Of a DNA stretch of 17,992 bases, positions 8,084 through 13,938 are shown piece after piece. The notes beneath the pieces are model-generated. The model made no database searches, had not been told where the DNA came from, and was given only the letters and a program-made list of their open reading frames with translations. The stretch spans positions 1-17,992 of the forward strand of contig DZCT01000042.1 of the NCBI GenBank assembly GCA_022736535.1, read 5' to 3'. The position numbers were made by a program, and so were the translations under genes. Within the stretch, counting starts at the first letter, position 1; the number at the start of each line of letters is the position of its first letter. This stretch comes from Desulfatirhabdium butyrativorans. Its GTDB lineage: Bacteria; Desulfobacterota; Desulfobacteria; Desulfobacterales; JAIFKL01.

Positions 8084-8208
8084 CCGAATAGAAAGACTCC
8101 TTGCAAAATTCTCATACTCAGACGATCCGTAAAACGATTTTGCAAATCGCTTATTCTGCGCTCCCTTACAGCGAAGTCAAAACAATTTAGAAAATTGTTA
8201 TACTTCGC
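8084..8208. other. Intergenic region with inverted repeats between ACP and hydrolase genes
   Basis: 125 bases with no gene. It holds the hairpin at 8171-8208 and a 9-bp inverted repeat, TTGCAAAAT (8101-8109) with ATTTTGCAA (8137-8145). A weak minus-strand promoter match is TTGACT (8180-8175), 16-base spacer, CAGAAT (8158-8153); the -10 fits at only 4 of 6 positions, so I do not call it separately. Confidence 0.4.
8171..8208 (-). terminator. Imperfect hairpin directly after the ACP stop
   Basis: GCGAAGT (8171-8177) pairs with ACTTCGC (8202-8208), and inner AACAATTT pairs with AAATTGTT with one or two mismatches between, giving a long imperfect stem. It starts at the base following the ACP stop on the minus strand. 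No T tract follows, so it may be an mRNA stabiliser or a repeat-derived palindrome rather than a classical terminator. Confidence 0.35.
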
Positions 8209-8457
8209 TCAGGCGGCATTTGCCTTTCGCCCGATAAAACCGGAAATTGCATTCAGCGTGTTAAAATTCTTCAAATCAAGGTCTTCATTTTCCACCTTGA
8301 TCTGAAATTCTTTTTCTATAAACAGAACCAACTGCATTGCAAAGAGCGAGTTGACTAAGCGCGAGGCAAAAATGTCTTCATCGTCCTGCAATTCATGGTT
8401 TCGGATATAACGAGCGAGAAATGTTCTGATTTTACCCTTAGTGTCATTTGTTGTCAT
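8209..8457 (-). CDS. Discrete acyl carrier protein, FkbJ-like
   Basis: 82 residues, the usual size of a stand-alone ACP. The phosphopantetheine serine is in SRLVNSLFAMQL, with Asn instead of the common Asp before Ser, followed by VLFIEKEFQIKVENEDLD and NFNTLNAI, the helix pattern of the ACPs that carry glyceryl and hydroxymalonyl units. A longer reading from 8532 would add a peptide encoded by a dispersed repeat, so it is rejected; the ATG at 8457 has AGGTG about 7 bases upstream. The protein is expected to receive glycerate from FkbH, be oxidised by the two dehydrogenases, and deliver the extender to a PKS acyltransferase. The ACP call is firm; the specific cargo is inferred from its neighbours. 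Confidence 0.88.
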   Translation of the reverse strand: MTTNDTKGKIRTFLARYIRNHELQDDEDIFASRLVNSLFAMQLVLFIEKEFQIKVENEDLDLKNFNTLNAISGFIGRKANAA

Positions 8458-8494
8458 AAAAACACCTGCTTTTTCAGATTGCTTTTTTATATTT

Positions 8495-8548
8495 GCCATG
8501 AATGAACACAAATTTCTGCACAAATGGAACACGAATTTTTTTCATGCC
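8495..8548. repeat. Partial copy of the roughly 100-bp palindromic element
   Basis: Matches the left half of the elements at 9480-9580 and 9618-9717: GCCATGAATGAACACAAAT, then CTGCACAAAT and ACACGAAT. The right half is absent or strongly diverged. It lies upstream of the ACP start. Confidence 0.6.
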
Positions 8549-8582
8549 GATATAATAAACACGAAACTTATTCTTGACTCAA

Positions 8583-8611
8583 TTACCTCTTACCTCTTAC
8601 CTCTGACCTCA
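8583..8611. repeat. Heptamer tandem repeat at the end of the dehydrogenase gene
   Basis: On the minus strand, one GAGGTCA is followed by three GAGGTAA units; the first unit begins inside the TGA stop codon of the dehydrogenase gene. The same heptamer family occurs inside the left PKS gene at 1020-1068. Confidence 0.7.
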
Positions 8612-9460
8612 ATAACGATAAAACCCCTGTCCGCTTTTGCGTCCGTGCAGTCCCGCATCCACCATTTTCTTGAGCAGAGGGCAAGGTCTGTATTTGCTGT
8701 CATTAAAGCTTTCGTACAAGACTTCAAGAGAATACAATATGGTATCCAACCCGATCAGGTCTGCGGTTTCCAATGGACCCATCGGGTGTCCGAAACAGGA
8801 TTTGAAAATGCGGTCAACATCTTCCGCCGAAGCCACCTGATCCTGAACTAAAAAAATCGCTTCATTTACCGTCAGCATCAGCACACGGTTGGAGACAAAT
8901 CCCGGCGAGTCATTCACAAGAATACAGTCTTTTCCCATCTGCGCCAGAAATTTTTTCGCAATGTCTATGGTCTCCTCTGAAGTATGCCAGCCCCGAATGA
9001 CTTCAACGGTTTTCTTCATGGGAACCGGATTCATAAAGTGCATTCCGATGACTTTTGCGGGCCGCCGGGTTGCCGATCCGATGCGAGTAATCGAAATTGC
9101 AGAAGTATTTGCCGCAAACACGCAGCGTTCGGGACAAACCTTATCTATCTGCGAGTAAACTTCTTTTTTCACCTCCCATTTCTCAACGACATTTTCGACC
9201 ACAAAATCGGCTTTTTCAAGCAGACGGTAATCAGTCGTAAAAACAATGCGTTCCAGCACAGCATTCGGCTCTTCTGCTTTAACATCTTTTTTAAACAGAC
9301 TCTGAAAACGAAGGTTCTGCATGATTTCAGATTTAGTACGCTCCAGAATATCTTCCGAGACATCAATTAAAATCACCTGATGTCCGGTCTGAGCCAGATT
9401 CTGCGCCACGCCGCTCCCCATCACGCCTGCGCCGACAACGCCGACAGTTTGAATCGCCAT
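8609..9460 (-). CDS. 3-hydroxyacyl-CoA dehydrogenase family protein, FkbK-like
   Basis: 283 residues, the standard size of the short 3-hydroxybutyryl-CoA dehydrogenases. In FK520-type and zwittermicin-type pathways this family oxidises the C3 hydroxyl of glyceryl-ACP to the aldehyde with NAD(P)+. The Rossmann motif GAGVMG is at 10-15. Ser120 in AANTS, His141 in GMHFMNP, Glu153 and Asn191 in GFVSNR occupy the usual active-site positions. The C-terminal helical domain ends in GRKSGQGFYRY. The ATG at 9460 has AGGAG 7 bases upstream; a longer reading to 9532 would translate a dispersed repeat and is rejected. It shares the local strand and spacing with the ACP gene about 150 bases on. A beta-oxidation or butanoate role cannot be excluded without its neighbours. 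Confidence 0.88.
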   Translation of the reverse strand: MAIQTVGVVGAGVMGSGVAQNLAQTGHQVILIDVSEDILERTKSEIMQNLRFQSLFKKDVKAEEPNAVLERIVFTTDYRLLEKADFVVENVVEKWEVKKEVYSQIDKVCPERCVFAANTSAISITRIGSATRRPAKVIGMHFMNPVPMKKTVEVIRGWHTSEETIDIAKKFLAQMGKDCILVNDSPGFVSNRVLMLTVNEAIFLVQDQVASAEDVDRIFKSCFGHPMGPLETADLIGLDTILYSLEVLYESFNDSKYRPCPLLKKMVDAGLHGRKSGQGFYRY

Positions 9461-9479
9461 ATCATTTCTCCTTTTTTTA

Positions 9480-9580
9480 CCACGAATGAACACGAATGAC
9501 TGCACAAATAAACACAAAAAAAATGACTTCATAAAAAAAATTCGTGAGGCATTTGTGAAAAATTTGTGTTCATTCGTGGC
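9480..9580 (+). repeat. Palindromic repeat element, copy A
   Basis: 101 bases bounded by perfect 14-bp terminal inverted repeats: CCACGAATGAACAC at 9480-9493 and its complement at 9566-9579. The interior is itself roughly self-complementary. No coding content; size and structure resemble a MITE- or REP-like sequence. Confidence 0.75.
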
Positions 9581-9617
9581 GAAAAAACCGCCCGTTTCTT
9601 AAAAATCCTTATTTTTT

Positions 9618-9717
9618 GCCACGAACAGACACGAATTTCTCACGAACAGATCACGGATTTTTTTATAAAGTCATTCTTCGTGTTTAATTCGTGCAGTCAT
9701 TTGTGTTCATTCGTGGC
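9618..9717 (-). repeat. Palindromic repeat element, copy B (inverted relative to A)
   Basis: The reverse complement aligns along its whole length with copy A with about four in five bases matching by eye, including the shared block GAATGAACAC at the terminus and ATGACT/CTGCAC inside. Its right terminus TGTTCATTCGTGGC is intact; the left terminus has three changes. Confidence 0.75.
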
Positions 9718-9736
9718 AAAATAACGCGACACTTTT

Positions 9737-10534
9737 TTAAAACTCCTTTACTACCCGAAAACCGAAAAAATCTTTTCGCTCATATTTGAAATAGTTCGTG
9801 GGACGGTTCGTTGAGCGGCATTGTCTGTCAAAGCTGTACCAGCTCCCGCCCCGAAACACCCGGAAGTCTCCGAAAGGATGTCCCTCCGGATCACTCAGGG
9901 GACTTACAGCATAATATTTTCCGCCGTACCAGTCCTGACACCATTCCCACACATTTCCGTGTATATCGTAAAGCCCCCACGCATTCGGTTTGAGAAGCCC
10001 CACCGGATGCGTTTCTCCGTCGGAATTTTTTTCATACCAACCGTATTCGGGGAGCAAATCAGGATTGTCTCCAAAATAATACGCGGTATCCGCGCCTGCC
10101 CGCGCCGCATATTCCCATTCCGCTTCAGTCGGAAGACGGTATCGCTTTGTCCGTTCTTTTTTGTTCAAGTTCTGAATAAAGGTTTGGACATCATCCCATG
10201 AGACATTCTCAACCGGCCGGGGTTCTTCCTTCATTTTGAATGCCGAGGGATTGTCTCCCATCAGTCTCACCCATTGCGCCTGCGTGACCTCATATTTTCC
10301 AATATAAAACGGCTTAGTTATGGTAACTTTGTGTTTCGGCGATTCATCTTCCTTAATGTTAACATTCTTGGGGTCTGCATCCGATCCCATCATGAATGAA
10401 CCTTCCGGAATCAAGACAAATTCCATTCCGATGCTGTTTGTCATTGATTTAACATCTTCAGCCCATGAGACATTCACGCTGACAGCAAAGATAAAAACAC
10501 TGACAAGTATAACTACTTTGTCTTTTAATAGCAT
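9737..10534 (-). CDS. Exported FGE/SUMF1-fold (formylglycine-generating-enzyme-like) protein
   Basis: 265 residues. A signal peptide (1-25) ends in VSWA before ED. The remainder is one FGE-sulfatase domain: NSIGMEFVLIPEGSFMMGS at 33-51, the PFYIGKYEVTQAQW strand at 75-88, RLPTEAEWEYAARAG at 133-147, GNVWEWCQDW at 193-202, FRGGSWYSFDRQCRSTNRP at 227-245 and a terminal FGFRVV. This fold is shared by true formylglycine-generating enzymes and many non-catalytic or hydroxylating relatives. The catalytic pair of cysteines of true FGE is not seen: only Cys239 lies in that region, so sulfatase activation is unlikely. The ATG at 10534 follows the exoprotein stop by 26 bases, with a GGGGG run about 10 bases upstream. 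No sulfatase is nearby. Its role in this cluster is unknown. Confidence 0.88.
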   Translation of the reverse strand: MLLKDKVVILVSVFIFAVSVNVSWAEDVKSMTNSIGMEFVLIPEGSFMMGSDADPKNVNIKEDESPKHKVTITKPFYIGKYEVTQAQWVRLMGDNPSAFKMKEEPRPVENVSWDDVQTFIQNLNKKERTKRYRLPTEAEWEYAARAGADTAYYFGDNPDLLPEYGWYEKNSDGETHPVGLLKPNAWGLYDIHGNVWEWCQDWYGGKYYAVSPLSDPEGHPFGDFRVFRGGSWYSFDRQCRSTNRPTNYFKYERKDFFGFRVVKEF

Positions 10535-10560
10535 TGAATACGCCCCCTGTAAAAAAAAAA

Positions 10561-13500
10561 TTATCTGCTTCCCTCATCTTCTGTTTCCGAATCATCCGCT
10601 TTTGAGCGGTTGATACTCGTCGGCGGACTCGGCTGCCAGTCATCAAAAAAAGCGGAAACTCCGTCCCTGCCGGAAATCACAAAACGACTTATTTTTTCTT
10701 CGGTTCTTTGAGAACACGGGACTTTCATCCATTGGGCGGCATTGAGAAAATTTCCCGACAAAACCGTCAGACCGCTGCTGACATCTGTACTCGGCGCATC
10801 AATCGTGATGGTGCCGTCAATGCCCAGCTTTGACGACGCAGAGACCTTACTATATTCCGACTGAATAAACTGATCCGCCGCAATATGGATATTTCCGCCG
10901 TTTCCGCCGTAGGCGTCGGCAACCACGCTGCTACGATTCAGGATAAAGAATGCCGGATCGCTCACATCAATGTCTCCGCCGTTGCCGTCTCCGCCCCTGA
11001 CGCTGGTGGCAATGCCGCCCTTGTGTAAATACAGAAAATTGTCTGCTCTTATCGCTATGTCTCCGCCGCCTGCATTTTTAGCTTCGGTGAGCAGCGCGCT
11101 GCTGTCGGAAAGCGTCATATCTCTTGCTGTCAGTGCAATTTTTCCGGCATCTCCCGCATAAAAATCCGTATTTGCCGAAGCAGAGTAAATTCCGCTGACA
11201 GAGAATCTTTCATCAGCGCGGGGCAGTATTACTTCCTGAAATTGCAACTGACTCGATAAAGGCGGCTTTTTTTCAATTTCCGAACTGTCGCCCGATATAT
11301 ACACCGATTTATCTACGCCAATATCAATGCTGCCTGCGCTGCCGCCGCCCAATGTGCTGGTATTGATGAAAGCGCCGTCAGTGAGAGATAAGCTGTCCGC
11401 GTTCAGAGAGATATTTCCGGCGTTTCCCGAATCGGCTGATGTTCCCTGAGAAAGCGCATAAATTCCGGATCCGAACCCGTATTCATTCCTTCCGTGGGGA
11501 TTAACCCCCGTGAGTTCAACCGAACCGGATACCTGTATCGTTACAGAAGCGCCGTTTCCGGGTCCCAGTGTGCTTGCACTGACGCCGCCGCCGTCTTTAA
11601 AGAACAAATCTTTTGTCTCAATGAAAATGTCTCCGGCATCACCGGCATCGGCGTTTTGCCCGTTGGTTCGGGAGACAATTCCGTTTGCATAGCCCATATT
11701 GCTGTTGCCTGAAAAACGAAGCGATTCTGAGGCGCGAACAAAAATATCTCCTCCTTTTCCGCTCCCGAATGTCTCACTCCCTATCCATGCGCCGTCATTA
11801 AAAGATAATCGCTCGGTTTCAATCGAAATGGTTCCACCGTTCCCTGCATTGCTTCCTTCATTGTAGGAAGCCGTGCCGATACTGCATCCGAGTCCGTATC
11901 TGTCTTCATTTTCCGAAAGACTCAGCGATTCGGCAGCGCGAAGCGTGACATCTCCGCCTCTCCCCCCGCCGAATGTGGAACTGCTGATCCATGCGCTTTG
12001 CTTCAATGAGATATTCGGCGACTCAATCAGAATATTTCCGGCGTCACCGCCATCTGCGCCTTCATACTCGGAGCGGGCGACAATACGGCTTGCGTTTCCA
12101 TAGCTGTCACTCCCTGAAAGCGTGAGAGATTCAGCCGCGGTCAGCGTCAAATTTCCGCCTTTGCCGCTCCCCCTTGTTTCGGCGGCGACCAGCGCGCCGC
12201 CGCTTAAAGATAACTCACGGGCGGCGATGACAATATCTCCGCCGTTTCCTGCATTTCCGTCGTTGCTCTCGGAACGGGCAGTGACGCCGGTACCCAAACC
12301 GTATTCGTTCTCGCCCTGCGGATTCACGCCGCTGAAATCGGCTTTGCCTGAAGCCCGGACCGTGATGGAGCCGCCGTTTCCTGCCCCTGTCGTATTCACA
12401 CTGACGCCGGCGCCGTCTTTCATGCAGATATTTCCGGTTTCAATCAGAATATCTCCTGCATCTCCGGCGAATGACTCCCTGCTGTTGGTCCGGGAGACAA
12501 TTCCGCTTGCATAACCCAGATTGCTGTTCCCTGAAAAGCCAATGGATTCTGAGGCATGTATCTCCATGTCCCCGCCTTTTCCGCCGCCGAAAGATTCTGC
12601 GCCGATCCATGCGCCGTCAGTAAAAGACAATTGCTTAGTTTCAATGAGAATGTCTCCGGCGTTTCCGGCATCGGCTTTTTCGCTGTAACTGGCGGAGCCG
12701 ATAGAACATCCCAGTCCGTCTGTATTATTTCCTGAAAAATTGACAGATTCCGAAGCCCGCACGGCAATGTCTCCGCCCCTGCCTGTTCCGAATGTCGAGC
12801 CGCTGATCCATGCCCCGTCTTTCAGAAGCAAATTTTTTGTTTCAATCAAAATTCTCCCCGCGTCTCCGCTGTCTGCGCCTTCATACTCGGAACGGGCCGT
12901 GATACAGCTTGGAGCGCCCGCTTCATCCGCGCCTGAGAGCGTTACCGATTCTTTCGCACGGATCATGATGTCGCCGCCGTTTCCCTGCCCCCGGGAAGAC
13001 GCGGAAAGAGAAGCGCCTTGGGTTAAAGAAACCGTGTCAGCCTGAATATCGCTGATGCCGCCGTTTTCGGCACCGCTTGTTTCAGTTTTGATGCTGCTAT
13101 CAGACATCAGAAACGCGCCGCTACGAATAAAGATACTTCCCCGCCCTTTGACCTCTGCAAGCGAGCGGTCCGAAATCGTGATGTTTCCCATTTTTTCGCA
13201 TGAGACATCCAAGGCAGACGCTGAAGGAATCACTTCTCCGGCAGATGCAGCGCTGACCATGTTCATCCGCCCTTCAGGCACAATCAGACTTTCATTCTTT
13301 ATCTCAATATCTCCGCCGATAACAGAAAATGTCTTACCTTCTGAAAATAGAAGTTCATCCCCTGTTTCCTCCTGCCCTCCGCGCTTTCCTTCAAAAGAAA
13401 TGGGTGAGATGCCTCTGTCTTCTTTCGGGAGAAAACCGAATGCGCTCGGTTCGGCGGCTGACAGCACATCACTTTCATGAGACATCGCATTCAATCGCTC

Positions 13501-13938
13501 ATTTTCTCCCAAACGCAGATAATCTGCTGTTGTCATGTGAAAAGACCCGCTCAAATCCAGCAATACGTTCGGCCCGAACATGATTCCCGACGAATTCATC
13601 AGATACAGGTTCGCATCGGGAATGGCGGAACTGAGTTTGCCGTCAATCCATGAGGCATTTCCGCCCGTGACTCGTGCGATAATGTTCTGAACCGAAGCGG
13701 GACCGTTGAATGTCGCGCTCTCATCCGAATGAATATTGAACTGACGGAAACTGTGAAAAAGATTCGCTCCCGTCTGCTGTCCGTATTCTGCTTTGATGTT
13801 ATAGTCCGGTCCCTGCAAGTTCAATTCTCCGGCTGTTCCGAGCGTTCCGTCAAGCGCAATGCCGCGCGGATGCGTTCCGTCTGCATGAGCGGAAAAAACA
13901 AAGCATATCAGCAAGAAAAGAGTGACAACAGCTTTCAT
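10561..13938 (-). CDS. Two-partner-secretion exoprotein, filamentous haemagglutinin N-terminal domain
   Basis: 1125 residues. A signal peptide (1-19) ends in SAHA. The TPS secretion domain (about 20-270) has the typical FHSFRQFNI and NSSGIMFGPNVLLDLSG (115-131) motifs that TpsB outer-membrane pores recognise. From about 275 to 890 the chain is built of roughly 68-residue units with a GDAGDILIET...DGAWI...GGGRGGDI...RASESLSFSG pattern, expected to stack as a right-handed beta-helix. The end has VPC (Cys1075) and SRFVISGRDG at 1084-1093, then an acidic tail, as in TPS proteins of cyanobacteria and Desulfobacterota. The ATG overlaps the PKS stop by one base (TGATG), with GGAAG upstream, suggesting coupled translation. 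No TpsB partner is in the window. Likely a secreted or surface adhesin-like protein; the ligand is unknown. Confidence 0.9.
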   Translation of the reverse strand: MKAVVTLFLLICFVFSAHADGTHPRGIALDGTLGTAGELNLQGPDYNIKAEYGQQTGANLFHSFRQFNIHSDESATFNGPASVQNIIARVTGGNASWIDGKLSSAIPDANLYLMNSSGIMFGPNVLLDLSGSFHMTTADYLRLGENERLNAMSHESDVLSAAEPSAFGFLPKEDRGISPISFEGKRGGQEETGDELLFSEGKTFSVIGGDIEIKNESLIVPEGRMNMVSAASAGEVIPSASALDVSCEKMGNITISDRSLAEVKGRGSIFIRSGAFLMSDSSIKTETSGAENGGISDIQADTVSLTQGASLSASSRGQGNGGDIMIRAKESVTLSGADEAGAPSCITARSEYEGADSGDAGRILIETKNLLLKDGAWISGSTFGTGRGGDIAVRASESVNFSGNNTDGLGCSIGSASYSEKADAGNAGDILIETKQLSFTDGAWIGAESFGGGKGGDMEIHASESIGFSGNSNLGYASGIVSRTNSRESFAGDAGDILIETGNICMKDGAGVSVNTTGAGNGGSITVRASGKADFSGVNPQGENEYGLGTGVTARSESNDGNAGNGGDIVIAARELSLSGGALVAAETRGSGKGGNLTLTAAESLTLSGSDSYGNASRIVARSEYEGADGGDAGNILIESPNISLKQSAWISSSTFGGGRGGDVTLRAAESLSLSENEDRYGLGCSIGTASYNEGSNAGNGGTISIETERLSFNDGAWIGSETFGSGKGGDIFVRASESLRFSGNSNMGYANGIVSRTNGQNADAGDAGDIFIETKDLFFKDGGGVSASTLGPGNGASVTIQVSGSVELTGVNPHGRNEYGFGSGIYALSQGTSADSGNAGNISLNADSLSLTDGAFINTSTLGGGSAGSIDIGVDKSVYISGDSSEIEKKPPLSSQLQFQEVILPRADERFSVSGIYSASANTDFYAGDAGKIALTARDMTLSDSSALLTEAKNAGGGDIAIRADNFLYLHKGGIATSVRGGDGNGGDIDVSDPAFFILNRSSVVADAYGGNGGNIHIAADQFIQSEYSKVSASSKLGIDGTITIDAPSTDVSSGLTVLSGNFLNAAQWMKVPCSQRTEEKISRFVISGRDGVSAFFDDWQPSPPTSINRSKADDSETEDEGSR
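11316..12906 (-). repeat. Duplicated four-unit block within the exoprotein gene
   Basis: Residues about 345-617 and 618-875 align as two copies of a four-unit block. Markers recur at a fixed distance: ARSEYEGAD codons at 12880 and 12061 (819 bases), and the NPxGxNEYG codons near 12301 and 11479 (822 bases). The second copy is slightly shortened at its end. Confidence 0.75.

Larger units (their letters stand above)
9461..9736. other. 276-base intergenic region filled by two inverted copies of a palindromic element
   Basis: No gene seen. It holds element copies at 9480-9580 and 9618-9717 in opposite orientation, separated by 37 AT-rich bases, and the ribosome-binding site of the dehydrogenase gene (AGGAG near 9468-9472). 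I could not pick a convincing promoter because the palindromes dominate the composition. Confidence 0.6.

Noticed and set aside
8458..8532. N-terminal extension of the ACP from a GTG at 8532
   Set aside because: The extension translates the partial palindromic element; the ATG at 8457 has a well-spaced ribosome-binding site and gives a normal ACP length.
8549..8582. Promoter for the ACP gene (TTGAGT with TATTAT)
   Set aside because: Spacing is 19 bases and the -35 match is poor; AT-rich surroundings make chance matches likely.
9461..9532. N-terminal extension of the 3-hydroxyacyl-CoA dehydrogenase from the ATG at 9532
   Set aside because: It would translate repeat copy A and place residues before the Rossmann strand that the family lacks; AGGAG precedes the ATG at 9460.
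9480..9717. CRISPR array
   Set aside because: The repeats are long, palindromic, inverted relative to each other and only two in number, without regular spacers.
9737..10534. Calling the FGE-fold protein a true formylglycine-generating enzyme
   Set aside because: Only one cysteine is found in the C-terminal active-site region, and no sulfatase gene is near.
10550..10560. T-run on the minus strand after the exoprotein stop as a terminator
   Set aside because: No stem precedes the run of T residues, so there is no intrinsic terminator structure; it may still be a slippage-prone tract.
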